Shown here piece by piece: positions 8,753 to 17,665 of a stretch of DNA of 64,000 nt. A program made the translations under genes and the position numbers. The number at the start of each line of letters is the position of its first letter. Positions within the stretch are counted from its first letter, which is position 1. The DNA comes from Mucilaginibacter sp. PPCGB 2223 (GTDB lineage: Bacteria; Bacteroidota; Bacteroidia; Sphingobacteriales; Sphingobacteriaceae): contig NZ_MDJS01000001.1 in assembly GCF_001705515.1 (NCBI RefSeq), forward strand, positions 1,240,001-1,304,000. Reading direction: 5' to 3'. The notes below the pieces were generated by a model that worked only from the letters and a program-made list of their open reading frames with translations, searched no databases and had not been told where the DNA came from.

Positions 8753-8862
8753 TGAAATTAAAATTTATCCTGAAGCTGCATGGCAGACAACGGAGATCAA
8801 AATCTGAGGGACAGACAGGATGAATGTGATGGCGAAATCCTTTTTATGGCTGACGGATCGCT

Positions 8863-8892
8863 TAGTCACCTTTTTTACCGGTTTGGTCACCC
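8863..8892 (+). promoter_or_regulatory. LytTR-style tandem operator, module 1
   Basis: Two 9-base direct repeats, TAGTCACCT (8863-8871) and TGGTCACCC (8884-8892), match at 7 of 9 positions and are separated by 12 bases, an offset of 21. LytTR-domain regulators typically bind such paired 9-bp repeats on one face of the helix. The site lies between the barrel gene and the kinase gene. Confidence 0.45.
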
Positions 8893-8951
8893 AAAATAGT
8901 CTTTCCAAACACCTTGCTTGATTATTGGCCGCATTTGCCGAAATTTAGATC

Positions 8952-9989
8952 GTGGTTACAATACAGGAGTTCATCAGCAATAAATGGAAACGGCATCTCT
9001 TATTTTGCCTGGCAATTGTGGTCATTTTTGGCCTTGGTGTTTTTTTGCTGCACGCAGGCAGGTTTCCATTAACCATGTCAAGCCGTGTGTTTAACAATTG
9101 CTGCTTCTTTGTCCTGTATGTCTATGCCGGTCGGTGGCTCTGCACCCGTTATTACATCCGGGGGCGTTTAACAGCCTTTTCATTGTACTGTGTTACCACA
9201 TTATTTGGCCTGTTATTCGCCGATCTTCTGCTCACCAGGTATATGCTGGGCTTCCCTAATGCAGACTTCCTGGAAATGATGTATGGTTATCTAACCTTTT
9301 TCGCATGCGGAATGATCGCTGGCATTTTGCTGAAGCTGATCAGTTTCTCTATGCAAAAAGAGTTAAGCGAAGCCCGGGCTAAAGCCGAGCAAAAAGAAAG
9401 CGAGCTTGGGCTTTTGCAGGCGCAACTGAGTCCTCATTTTCTGTTCAACGTGCTCAATAACCTGTACGGTATCTCCATAGCAGAGCATGAGCGGGTGCCA
9501 CCATTGCTGCTCAAACTGTCGGCTTTGCTGCGCTACTCGGTTTATGGCGCAAAAAAAATATGGGTACCGCTAAAGGATGAATTGGAGTACCTGGAAAATT
9601 TTATCACTTTCGAACAGATACGGATAAGCGACCGGCTGACACTGCAAAAAGAACTGCCTGTAGTCAGCGATCCCAACATTCAAATAGCCCCGATGGTATT
9701 GATCATTTTCGTTGAGAATGCTTTTAAGCACGCAAAAGGCACTACCGAACGGCAAATATACATAACCATATCCCTGAAACTGACTGATAGGCTAATCATC
9801 CTTGAAGTTTCCAATAGCTTTCAGCACCAGGTCCCGCCAAACGAACTGGAAGATGAAGATTCGGGTTTAGGGCTGACCAATACCACCAGGCGGCTGAACC
9901 TGTTGTACGGTGATGATCACCGGTTAACACAGTACAGCCAGGATGATCGTTACTATGTTAAACTGCAAATCCCGGTAATCTATGGCTGA
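8952..9989 (+). CDS. LytS/YpdA-type sensor histidine kinase, module 1
   Basis: This 345-residue inner-membrane kinase starts at GTG 8952; no ATG exists before residue 42, which lies inside the membrane domain. Four hydrophobic segments (residues about 15-125) are followed by a short coiled coil (KELSEARAKAEQKESELGLL). Next is the His_kinase domain with the phospho-acceptor in LSPHFLFNVLNNLYGIS (about residue 161). The ATPase has its N box in VENAFKHA and its G box in SGLGLTNTTRRLNLLYG. It has no separate periplasmic domain, so the signal is probably sensed in or at the membrane. It overlaps the response regulator by 8 bases (ATGGCTGA), so the two are translationally coupled. Confidence 0.9.
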   Translation: MVTIQEFISNKWKRHLLFCLAIVVIFGLGVFLLHAGRFPLTMSSRVFNNCCFFVLYVYAGRWLCTRYYIRGRLTAFSLYCVTTLFGLLFADLLLTRYMLGFPNADFLEMMYGYLTFFACGMIAGILLKLISFSMQKELSEARAKAEQKESELGLLQAQLSPHFLFNVLNNLYGISIAEHERVPPLLLKLSALLRYSVYGAKKIWVPLKDELEYLENFITFEQIRISDRLTLQKELPVVSDPNIQIAPMVLIIFVENAFKHAKGTTERQIYITISLKLTDRLIILEVSNSFQHQVPPNELEDEDSGLGLTNTTRRLNLLYGDDHRLTQYSQDDRYYVKLQIPVIYG

Positions 9990-10698
9990 ACCTATCAAAT
10001 GCATTATTGTCGATGATGAACCGGTGGCACGTTCCATTATCCGGAACTACTGCAGCCATTTGCCTTTTTTAAACGTGATGGCTGAGTTTGGAAACGCACT
10101 GGATGTTAAAGCTCATTTAACGACGCAAGCGGTCGACCTGATCTTTCTGGACATCAATATGCCCGTATTGAATGGCATCGGTTTTATGCAAACCTTAAAA
10201 AAAGTTCCGTTAGTGATCTTTACTACAGCCTATGAAGAATACGCAGTTAAGGCTTTCGATCTCGATGCCATAGACTACCTGCTTAAGCCTTTTTCGCTGG
10301 AACGGTTTATCATAGCTGTGGATAAAGTGCGTGAGAAATTGGGCCGAAGCTCTGAAATGAAAACGGCTATGACTGTTGAAAGCACCAGGGATACATTTTT
10401 TATCCGCTGCGAGAACAGGATATACCAGTTAGTTTATGACGATTGCCTTTTTTTTGAAGCGCAGGGCAATTATACCAAGGTTGTAACTGTGCAACAGCAG
10501 TACATAACTAAAACAACATTCTCCGCGCTTATCCGCGATTTGCCTGGCCAAGCTTTTTTGCGTGTACACCGCTCTTTTGTGGTTAATCGCAACCGTATCA
10601 GCCATATCGCTGGCGGCTGTGTATATATCGGTAGTTTTGAGATCCCGATTGCATCCACGCACCGGGCAGCTTTTCTCCGGGCCATTGGCATTGGCTGA
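9982..10698 (+). CDS. LytTR-family response regulator, module 1
   Basis: This 238-residue regulator carries an N-terminal receiver domain. The acidic pocket is in CIIVDDEPVA, the phospho-acceptor Asp is in VDLIFLDINMPVLNG (about residue 56), the Thr is in VIFTTAYEEYAV and the Lys is in DYLLKPFS. The C-terminal LytTR DNA-binding domain (residues about 133-236) has FFEAQGNYTKVVT and the conserved FLRVHRSFVVNRNRI. It is coupled to the kinase by an 8-base overlap. A likely target is the divergent barrel gene through the tandem 9-bp repeats at 8863-8892. Confidence 0.9.
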   Translation: MAEPIKCIIVDDEPVARSIIRNYCSHLPFLNVMAEFGNALDVKAHLTTQAVDLIFLDINMPVLNGIGFMQTLKKVPLVIFTTAYEEYAVKAFDLDAIDYLLKPFSLERFIIAVDKVREKLGRSSEMKTAMTVESTRDTFFIRCENRIYQLVYDDCLFFEAQGNYTKVVTVQQQYITKTTFSALIRDLPGQAFLRVHRSFVVNRNRISHIAGGCVYIGSFEIPIASTHRAAFLRAIGIG

Positions 10699-10836
10699 TT
10701 TAGTTATAGCTGGCCTGAGGCGAGTGTAATATCTATTCCGGTTCATACAGCGTTACACGAGCTCACATAAACTTTACTATTACATTGGACATTCCGGAAT
10801 GCCTTCATAAAAGTTGCCAATTACGACCGGTATTTT

Positions 10837-13257
10837 TCAATTACCGGCCCTGTTTTGCTCCTCCGCAGACCCCGACCTGTTTTGCGTTTTAGTTAGTTTG
10901 CCGCTGCCGAACCGATAACTGAAAGTTATACTAACCGATCTGGTGTAAAAATAGGAGTAACCATACTGGTTTAGGTTTTGGTAATGATCAGTGGCACCTC
11001 GGCTTTCACTATTCAGCACATTATTCGCATTGATGGTGACCGAACCCTGGTCGTGAATCAGCTTTTGCTTGAGCGCCAGGTTTAATGTGGCATAGGCGCC
11101 AAACACAGAACCGACGAACTGGCGTCTGGACTCATATTCAAAATCGGCTTCCGCAGATAGGTTATCGCTGCAGCGGAAGCTGTTATTGCTGACCAGGTCG
11201 ATGGTGGCGAAGCCAGGGTCGTCCAGGCTGAAACCATCTGCGCTGCCATTAAACAGGTTTTGATAGATGGTGATCGTGGTATTGGTAGTCAGCCATTTGA
11301 ACGGTTCGTGGTTGTAACTGAAGTCTACATTCCAGGAGTGCGCCCCCTGTACGTTGGTGGGCCTGCGCGTAATTGTCGTTTTGTTCGAATCGAGATAATA
11401 CAGCGTGCGCAGGTAATTGCGGTCGATGTCATAAGCTGCGGTAACAAAAAAACGATTTCGCCACGACCAGGTGAGTTCCGAATGCCAGTTCAGGTCGGGT
11501 TTCAGATTGGGGTTTCCCTCAAAATAGATCGTTGACGATAAGGGGCGCCTGAAGGGTACCAGCTCGTGATAATCGGGCCGGTCAACCCGCCTTCCGAATT
11601 GGAAATTTACTGTGTTATGGTCATTCAATTTGTAATTCAGAAATACCGTCGGAAACAATTCGAAATAATGCTGATCTACCGAGGCGTTCGTATACAATTG
11701 CTGGCCTTTCATTACTGTTTGCTCGGTACGCAGGCCTGCCTGCACGGTCAGCTTTTGGAATTGTCTGTTAAAATTGACATACCCGGCATTGATGTTTTCG
11801 CTGCTGATGTTATTATCGCCCAATGCCGGATCAACCACACTTTGTATTCCCAACTGGTGATAATAAGTGCTGTTGTTAAAAGCTTTCACATAGCTGGATT
11901 TTAGCCCTGTTTCCAGTTTGCCATTACCTGGTAAAGGTTGAGCATAATCAACCCTGGCGCCAAAAATGTGCAATGTTCTCGACTCGTCGATAAATACCTT
12001 GTCTTGACCTGTAAAACTCCCTGACGGATCATAATTCAGTGCTGTATTGTGCTGACCGGGCTCGTACAGATAGCCGGAGTAATCAGCATCTGCTGACCAT
12101 TGCCTGCCAGCCGTGTCCGGTTTATGCAGTAACTGTAACCCTGTGGTGAAATTTAATGGTTTATCGGCGTTCAGGGCCGAGAAGTTTTCGCTTCCTGTTG
12201 GATTCAAATGACCATCTGCGACGGTCATCACCGAAGTTAAATGATTACTATATCTTCGGTCGGATATGCTTCCCGATAATGTTAATGTGGTGTTTTTAGA
12301 AAGGTACAGGTCAAGCCCGCCAGAAGAGTTATAGGCTTTATTAACCGTTATGCCTGTGTTGGTGGAGACCTGTTCGGCGGTTAATATGCTACCGTTCAGG
12401 ATATCGCTGGTGACGTTACTAACGTTGAGCCCTTTATTGCAGCCATAGCTGTTATTCAAATAAAGGTTGTACCGGTTGGTTTTGTAATTGAGCACCAGTC
12501 CGCTTTTATACCAACTGAAATACCCCTGACCGAAAGTGCCGGTAACGCTACCATTCAAGCCGCTCTTATTATTCTTTTTCCTGATCAGGTTAATAATACC
12601 GCCGGTACCTTCGGCATCATACTTTGCCGATGGGTTAGTCATAATCTCGATCTGCCGAATGTCGGAGGATGGCATATTGGTCAGGAGGTTAGCCAGGTCG
12701 TCTGCAGATAACCAGGTGGTTTTACCGTCGATAGTGATATTGACGCCCGATTTCCCGTTCAGGGTGATCTGCCCGTCGGAGCTAACCTGCACACCTGGCA
12801 GCTTCTTCAACAACTCCAGCGCATTCGTTCCGGTATTAGCGATGTTTTGTTCCACATGCACCACCGTTTTGTCGATCTGCTTTTCGATAAGAGGCGCCTG
12901 CGCTTTTACCGAAACTTCGTTAAGCAGGGTTGATGAGAGGTTCAGGAGCAATACCCCCACGTCCGTAACAGAATCTGCCGGGCCGATGACGAGGCCGGCT
13001 TTAACAACCGGCTGGTAGCCCAACAGATCAGCACGGAGCACATAATGACCACGGGGCAAGTTGTTGAAACTGAAATTCCCCGACGGATTGGTCAATTCAA
13101 TTTTGTAGACAACCGTGTCAGGCAATTTTTTTAGCCTGATAACAACGGATGGCAAGGGCGATCGCATTTCATCGGTCACCCTGCCTTTAATTACACCCTG
13201 TGCACTGGATAAAACCGGGTAAAGGATAGCAGCAAATAGCAATAATGGTACTTTCAT
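10837..13257 (-). CDS. Outer-membrane beta-barrel protein, copy 2 (TonB-receptor-like)
   Basis: This 806-residue paralogue of the protein at 6296-8752 has the same architecture. It has a signal peptide (MKVPLLLFAAILYPVLSSAQ) and a carboxypeptidase-regulatory domain (KGRVTDEMRSPLPSVVIRL). The plug-like region contains TVVHVEQNIANTGTNALELLKKLPGV and GVNITIDGKTTWLSADDLANLL. The C-terminal barrel is of the OMP_b-brl_3 type. The first copy shares the phrase pattern IEQRIDRTIVNV against IEKQIDKTVVHV, but the barrels differ widely, suggesting different ligands. It is divergent from its own kinase/regulator pair across 186 bases. Confidence 0.85.
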   Translation of the reverse strand: MKVPLLLFAAILYPVLSSAQGVIKGRVTDEMRSPLPSVVIRLKKLPDTVVYKIELTNPSGNFSFNNLPRGHYVLRADLLGYQPVVKAGLVIGPADSVTDVGVLLLNLSSTLLNEVSVKAQAPLIEKQIDKTVVHVEQNIANTGTNALELLKKLPGVQVSSDGQITLNGKSGVNITIDGKTTWLSADDLANLLTNMPSSDIRQIEIMTNPSAKYDAEGTGGIINLIRKKNNKSGLNGSVTGTFGQGYFSWYKSGLVLNYKTNRYNLYLNNSYGCNKGLNVSNVTSDILNGSILTAEQVSTNTGITVNKAYNSSGGLDLYLSKNTTLTLSGSISDRRYSNHLTSVMTVADGHLNPTGSENFSALNADKPLNFTTGLQLLHKPDTAGRQWSADADYSGYLYEPGQHNTALNYDPSGSFTGQDKVFIDESRTLHIFGARVDYAQPLPGNGKLETGLKSSYVKAFNNSTYYHQLGIQSVVDPALGDNNISSENINAGYVNFNRQFQKLTVQAGLRTEQTVMKGQQLYTNASVDQHYFELFPTVFLNYKLNDHNTVNFQFGRRVDRPDYHELVPFRRPLSSTIYFEGNPNLKPDLNWHSELTWSWRNRFFVTAAYDIDRNYLRTLYYLDSNKTTITRRPTNVQGAHSWNVDFSYNHEPFKWLTTNTTITIYQNLFNGSADGFSLDDPGFATIDLVSNNSFRCSDNLSAEADFEYESRRQFVGSVFGAYATLNLALKQKLIHDQGSVTINANNVLNSESRGATDHYQNLNQYGYSYFYTRSVSITFSYRFGSGKLTKTQNRSGSAEEQNRAGN

Positions 13258-13301
13258 GGTTCGATAATAGCCGGCAAAACGATAGGAAAAGTTCGGGGCC
13301 T

Positions 13302-13331
13302 TTATACAAGCGCAATACGCCTGTATACAGG
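13302..13331 (+). promoter_or_regulatory. LytTR-style tandem operator, module 2
   Basis: TTATACAAG (13302-13310) and GTATACAGG (13323-13331) match at 7 of 9 positions with a 12-base gap. This is the same 21-base offset as the repeats in module 1 but with a different core (TATACA instead of GTCACC). The position between barrel and kinase genes is also the same. Confidence 0.45.
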
Positions 13332-13443
13332 TAGTTTTGACAGACCAATACGCTCAGTGGACCAAGCTGCACGATTCAGGGGGCGATTTTGCCTTTCCGT
13401 CGACGAATGCGGACGGAAACGAACAATTGATTATACTTGTTTG

Positions 13444-14526
13444 ATGAGTTTACCCGACAGGTTGTTACATTTTCATCAGCGGTACCGCTGGCTGAGCCAC
13501 CTGATCTTCTGGCTGGTCTACCTGCTTATTGGCGTCAGTTCCAGCAAATACCGCGACGGCAAACAGGGCACCTACGGCTTTGAGTTTACCAGCGACGCCT
13601 TATACATGTCGGCAGAGATGATTTTTGCCTATGCATTAGCTTATTTTGTTGTTCCTCAGTTTATTGACCATAAAAGGTACCTGCTCTCCGTAGCCGGATT
13701 CCTGGTGTCGGGTTACGCATCCTGTGTAGCCGGGCGCATTTTTATCGTCAAAATATGCGAACCCCTTGCCGGGATTGCCCCGAAGGCTTTTGAAACCTAC
13801 CGGGAAATAATGACGGATTTCCCAAAATTGCTGTACAACTATTTTTTTGACATGATGGCTACCGCGGCCATCTTCGTATTCTTTAAAATACTAAAAGATC
13901 AGCTCATCGTGCAAAAGCGGGCACTGACGCTGGAAAAAGAAAAGGCCGAGACCGAATTAAAACTATTGAAGACCCAGCTCAATCCGCATTTCCTGTTCAA
14001 TACGCTGAATAACATCTATTCGCTTTCCTTTACCTCGTCGCCGGTCACTTCCGAATCCATCGCCCGCCTGGCCGATATATTGGATCATATGCTATACCGC
14101 TGCAATACGCCTTATGTATCCTTATCTGCCGAAATCGACCTTATTAAAAACTATATCGAGCTGGAAAAGTTGCGCTATGATGAGCGCCTTACCGTCAAAT
14201 TCAAAACAAACATCGGTAAGCCGATGGCTATTGCCCCGCTGATCCTGCTTTCACTGGTAGAAAATGCGTTCAAGCATGGGGCGAGCGATGATACCGGTGC
14301 GCCGGTTATCGATATCTGTCTGACGACCTGCGAGGAAAGATTTATCTTTAAAATATCCAATACGGTAACTCATCAAAACGGTCCTGCTACCGGGCAGCCC
14401 GGCGAAAGAATAGGCCTGAATAACCTGCGGCGGCAACTGGACCTGATCTACGGAAAGGATTATACGCTTGGTGTGACACGTATAGATGGGTATTTTACAG
14501 TGGAACTAATTATCCGGAACTGTTAA
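13444..14526 (+). CDS. LytS/YpdA-type sensor histidine kinase, module 2
   Basis: This 360-residue kinase is assigned to ATG 13444 (MSLPDRLLHFHQRYRW). A GTG at 13357 would add 29 Arg-rich residues that look unlike protein and would reach towards the operator region. Four membrane helices lie at residues about 20-165, followed by a coiled coil (ALTLEKEKAETELKLL). The His_kinase motif is LNPHFLFNTLNNIYSLSF (about residue 187), the N box is VENAFKHGA and the G box IGLNNLRRQLDLIYG. It is a clear paralogue of the kinase at 8952-9989 and stands 2 bases before its response regulator. Confidence 0.9.
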   Translation: MSLPDRLLHFHQRYRWLSHLIFWLVYLLIGVSSSKYRDGKQGTYGFEFTSDALYMSAEMIFAYALAYFVVPQFIDHKRYLLSVAGFLVSGYASCVAGRIFIVKICEPLAGIAPKAFETYREIMTDFPKLLYNYFFDMMATAAIFVFFKILKDQLIVQKRALTLEKEKAETELKLLKTQLNPHFLFNTLNNIYSLSFTSSPVTSESIARLADILDHMLYRCNTPYVSLSAEIDLIKNYIELEKLRYDERLTVKFKTNIGKPMAIAPLILLSLVENAFKHGASDDTGAPVIDICLTTCEERFIFKISNTVTHQNGPATGQPGERIGLNNLRRQLDLIYGKDYTLGVTRIDGYFTVELIIRNC

Positions 14527-14528
14527 AA

Positions 14529-15227
14529 ATGAAAAAGATCCGATGCATATTGGTTGACGATGAACCGCTGGCTATTGCACTGCTGCAAAAGCATATTGAG
14601 CAGCTTGATTTTATGGAGGTGGCGGGCACCTGCCCCAACGCGTTGAAGGCGCTGGAGACCTTGAAGAAAGCCGAGGTTGACCTGATGTTCCTCGATATCA
14701 GGATGCCGGCCATTAACGGAATGGATTTTTTAAGAATGCTCCGGAACCCACCTAAGGTGATCATCACAACCGCCTACCGCGAATATGCTTTGGATGGTTA
14801 TGACCTGGATATTATTGATTATCTGCTGAAGCCGATCACCTTCGAGCGGTTTTTTAAAGCCATCGAACGTTACCTGCGGAACGCCAATGTTGCCATCCTG
14901 CCTGCCCCGGACGAACCATCAGCCATTTACGTTAAGTCGGGCCACCGGACCGTCCGGATCAACACCAGTGATATGCTGTACCTCGAAAGCCTGAAGGATT
15001 ATGTAAAGATCGTTACAACGAGTGAAACAATCACCGCAAAATACAGGATCAGCGATATGGAAGCCGAGCTTTCGAACAAAGGCTTTTTGCGTATTCACCG
15101 CTCGTTTATCGTTAACCTGAAATATATTTCGGCCTTTACTGCAAATGATGTAGAGATTGGTAAGATCGAACTGCCGATTGGCGATAGTTACAAAGCGATG
15201 GTGACAAAACTGCTAAAGGGAAGCTGA
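14529..15227 (+). CDS. LytTR-family response regulator, module 2
   Basis: This 232-residue regulator is paralogous to the one at 9982-10698. Receiver landmarks are CILVDDEPLAIALL, phospho-acceptor Asp in DLMFLDIRMPAINGMDF, VIITTAYREYAL and DYLLKPITFERFFKAI. The LytTR domain has MLYLESLKDYVKIVT and FLRIHRSFIVNLKYI. It starts 2 bases after the kinase stop, so the two form an operon. The probable operator is the pair of TATACA-core repeats upstream of the kinase. Confidence 0.9.
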   Translation: MKKIRCILVDDEPLAIALLQKHIEQLDFMEVAGTCPNALKALETLKKAEVDLMFLDIRMPAINGMDFLRMLRNPPKVIITTAYREYALDGYDLDIIDYLLKPITFERFFKAIERYLRNANVAILPAPDEPSAIYVKSGHRTVRINTSDMLYLESLKDYVKIVTTSETITAKYRISDMEAELSNKGFLRIHRSFIVNLKYISAFTANDVEIGKIELPIGDSYKAMVTKLLKGS

Positions 15228-15238
15228 TCTCGGGTTAT

Positions 15239-15259
15239 TTATTTAAATTATTTAAATAA
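15239..15259. repeat. AT-only palindrome
   Basis: Two perfect 10-base arms (TTATTTAAAT and its complement) surround one central base. It lies 12 bases after the module 2 regulator stop and overlaps the 3' end of the decayed small gene. It could be a binding site; there is no GC stem to make it a normal terminator. Confidence 0.5.
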
Positions 15260-15394
15260 AACTAAGCTCGTAGCGATGGGCTCCCCCTTGTTGCCGGTCG
15301 TTTTCAATACCTCTTTGGCGATCTCGGTCGCTTTATCCCGCAATTTGGGTTGGTTCTTATAAGATGGCGGGTAATCTCCGTTGTATCAAGGCAT
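15248..15394 (-). pseudogene. Small conserved-looking protein gene with stop at codon 3
   Basis: On the minus strand, ATG at 15394 is followed by CCT and then TGA (15386-15388). The same frame continues with a protein-like sequence, YNGDYPPSYKNQPKLRDKAT, then EIAKEVLKTTGNKGEPIATS, to TAA at 15248. The composition is that of a real small helical protein. No other Met, GTG or TTG start gives a sensible product, so the gene appears inactivated. TGA is one base from TGG, and similar small proteins that I recall begin MPW, but I could not verify this. The last residues (LVLFK) may also be altered. No function is assigned. Confidence 0.5.
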
Positions 15395-15450
15395 AAGTTC
15401 TTTTTCTTAGGTAACACTGTTCCCTTGATTTTGTTCAATATCTTTGGGCG

Positions 15451-16026
15451 ATGGAGCAACTGATCCGCTACGTACAACAGGTTTTGCCGCTGAGCCCGGC
15501 GAAGGCGACAGCGCTGGTGGCCCGGTTCAAACCGGTGGTCTTCGAAAAGAACAGTTATCTCCTGCAGGCCGGGCAAATCTGTAACACCTACTATTTTATC
15601 GAAACCGGCATCTTGCGGGCGTATGCCTATGATCTGGAAGGCAACGAGGTCACGACTGCCTTTTTCTCTGAAAACTCTTTCGCCAGCGACCTGCTTTCTT
15701 TTTTTCAGCGGGAACCCTCGCGCGAATACATCCAGGCGCTCAGCGATTGCCGGACCTGGGCGCTCAGTTATGATGATATGCAGGAAAACTTTCACAGCCT
15801 GCCGGAGTTCCGCGAGTTCGGCCGTCTGAAGATCGTTGCCAGTTATGGTCAGTTGAAAGGGCGAATGTTGTCCATGCTTCAGGAAACCGCCGAGGAACGA
15901 TATGCCGGCCTGTTGAAAAACAGCCCCGGACTGTTCCGGCAGGTACCCCTAAAATATATTGCTTCCTACCTTGGTATTACCGATTCCACGCTCAGCCGCC
16001 TGCGTAAGGCTTCAGTCAAAAAATAA
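15451..16026 (+). CDS. Crp/Fnr-family transcriptional regulator
   Basis: This 191-residue protein has an N-terminal cyclic-nucleotide-binding-like beta-barrel (FEKNSYLLQAGQICNTYYFIETGILRAYAYDLEGNEVTTAF, residues about 30-75). A long dimer helix follows, then a C-terminal winged helix with VPLKYIASYLGITDSTLSRLRK. There is no Cys cluster like that of FNR, and the cAMP-contact motif is poorly conserved. It is therefore one of the many Bacteroidota members with an unknown effector. It lies 82 bases before a membrane protein gene on the same strand, which may be its target. Confidence 0.85.
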   Translation: MEQLIRYVQQVLPLSPAKATALVARFKPVVFEKNSYLLQAGQICNTYYFIETGILRAYAYDLEGNEVTTAFFSENSFASDLLSFFQREPSREYIQALSDCRTWALSYDDMQENFHSLPEFREFGRLKIVASYGQLKGRMLSMLQETAEERYAGLLKNSPGLFRQVPLKYIASYLGITDSTLSRLRKASVKK

Positions 16027-16107
16027 CAGCAACGCATTTCTTGCCTTTTGTCAAGTGGAATTGGCCGGAATTCAGGTTCCTTTGATCCGTATTTAATCCC
16101 GATCAGT

Positions 16108-16824
16108 ATGAACTTACATTATTCCCACATGCCCGTATGGACGATCGTCCTATTTATTCCCGTCTTCCTGTACTGCATTTATTACCTGAGCCGGCCGGTC
16201 AAACAGGCGGCGCTCGACGCCGGCCTCACGCCTCAAAAAGCACAAAATATACAGACCGGGATCGTCCTGTTCTATTTCCTGTACCTGGCCTATGCTTCGA
16301 CCCTCGCCTTACTGGGCGCGATGGATCTTAATGCCCTGCCGCCAAGAGCTATGCTCTATGCCGGCATCCCTTTAGCTATCTTCCTGTTTGCTTTTGTCGG
16401 TAGCAGGAAATTATATAAAAAGTTGTTGCAAGCCATCAGCCTGGAGGCGCTGGTTCGTTTGCATATCTTCCGGCTGGCTGGCGCTTTTTTTATTTTGATG
16501 TATGCTTATCACACCTTGCCGGCCCGCTTTGCCTTTTTTGCCGGACTGGGCGACATGATCACCGCCGTTTTTGCTTTTCCTGTTGCCCGGATGGTCCGGA
16601 CGCAGCAACACGGCTGGAAGATAGCTCTGCGTGTCTGGAACCTGTTCGGGATCATGGATATTGTCGACCTGCTTACCGTTGCAGTTCTGACCGGCGCAGA
16701 CGGCAACCTGCGGGAGATGGCTGTATTTCCCTACGTCTGGTTCCCGGCATTTGCCCCGGCAACGATCTTATTTTTACATGCAGCGGTATACCGGAAGTTA
16801 GGTCTTCGTTCAGCAATTAATTAG
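16108..16824 (+). CDS. Polytopic membrane protein of unknown function
   Basis: This 238-residue protein starts at ATG 16108 (MNLHYSHMPVWTIVLFIPVF); the open frame begins earlier at TTG 16048 but that stretch is not protein-like. About six to seven hydrophobic helices are visible, including WTIVLFIPVFLYCIYYL, IVLFYFLYLAYASTLALL, MLYAGIPLAIFLFAFV, IFRLAGAFFILMYAY, FAFFAGLGDMITAVFAF and ATILFLHAAVY. No catalytic motif or named family is recognised. It follows a Crp/Fnr gene closely and is followed by the convergent AraC gene. Confidence 0.75.
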   Translation: MNLHYSHMPVWTIVLFIPVFLYCIYYLSRPVKQAALDAGLTPQKAQNIQTGIVLFYFLYLAYASTLALLGAMDLNALPPRAMLYAGIPLAIFLFAFVGSRKLYKKLLQAISLEALVRLHIFRLAGAFFILMYAYHTLPARFAFFAGLGDMITAVFAFPVARMVRTQQHGWKIALRVWNLFGIMDIVDLLTVAVLTGADGNLREMAVFPYVWFPAFAPATILFLHAAVYRKLGLRSAIN

Positions 16825-16859
16825 CTAACGGCCAATACCTGTTCGATACCTTATCTAAT

Positions 16860-17654
16860 TTAATCATGAGGCATCGATGAAATTTGACCAGGCGAATAAC
16901 CGTATTGCTTTTTGAACGCAAACGAAAAATGGGAAAGATCCTCAAAGCCGGTATCGAGATAAACCTCCGAGGGTTTGCGGTGCTGTTCCGACAACTGGTA
17001 ATGCGCCAGTTCCAGCCGCTTCCGGGTCAGCCAGCGTCCGGGTGAACTATTGAAAGCCATCCTAAAATCTTTTTTGAAAGTAGTCAGGCTTCTGCCTGTC
17101 AGATAGCCGAATTTTTCCAGAGGGAGGTTGAACCGGAAGTTATGTTCCATAAAGTTAGCCAGGTCAAGTTTTCCAGGTTTCTCGAAATAACCCAGCAGCC
17201 CGTCGGCAGCCGGATTCACCGCACGCAGCACCCGGATCGCTTCTTCCACTTTAAATGCCGCGATATCCGCAGGCAGCGAATCTGCCAGTTCAAAGTAAGG
17301 GTCCAAAGAATTGAACAGGCTTTTTAGTAAGGGATGGTCAGCAAAAATCACCGGCTCCTGGCTGCGCGGAGCCAGCGGTTGGATGTTTTGGTAGTAAGGT
17401 GCCAACCGGTCTTTGCAGAAGACGATAGAGATTGCCACACACGGCTCATCGTTCAGCGGCAGCTTGCTCATCCGCGCCAACTGGTCGCGCGGGAGCAGTG
17501 CTGTATCACCCGCGAAGAAGCGAAAGCTGCGGTCCGCTGCCATGATCCGCATTTCGCCCGAAATGACCCGCACCAGCGCAGGCTGCGACAGTATCAGCTC
17601 CCGGCTGTAATGCACTTCCTTCTTACAGGAAACAAAAACTTCAGCAACTTCCAT
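16860..17654 (-). CDS. AraC-family transcriptional regulator
   Basis: This 264-residue protein has an N-terminal cupin-like sensor half (SGEMRIMAADRSFRFFAGDTALLPRDQ). The C-terminal double helix-turn-helix spans residues about 165-262, with LPLEKFGYLTGRSLTTFKKDF, then PSEVYLDTGFEDLSHFSFAF and KKQYGYSPGQI. It lies 11 bases downstream of the SDR reductase gene on the same strand, so the two form an operon. Regulation of that reductase is a plausible inference. Confidence 0.9.
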   Translation of the reverse strand: MEVAEVFVSCKKEVHYSRELILSQPALVRVISGEMRIMAADRSFRFFAGDTALLPRDQLARMSKLPLNDEPCVAISIVFCKDRLAPYYQNIQPLAPRSQEPVIFADHPLLKSLFNSLDPYFELADSLPADIAAFKVEEAIRVLRAVNPAADGLLGYFEKPGKLDLANFMEHNFRFNLPLEKFGYLTGRSLTTFKKDFRMAFNSSPGRWLTRKRLELAHYQLSEQHRKPSEVYLDTGFEDLSHFSFAFKKQYGYSPGQISSMPHD

Positions 17655-17665
17655 CAGCCCGCAAT

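Noticed and set aside
15304..15795. 163-codon minus-strand frame
   Set aside because: Shadow of the Crp/Fnr gene; residues are low in hydrophobic pattern, and the real gene has clear domains.
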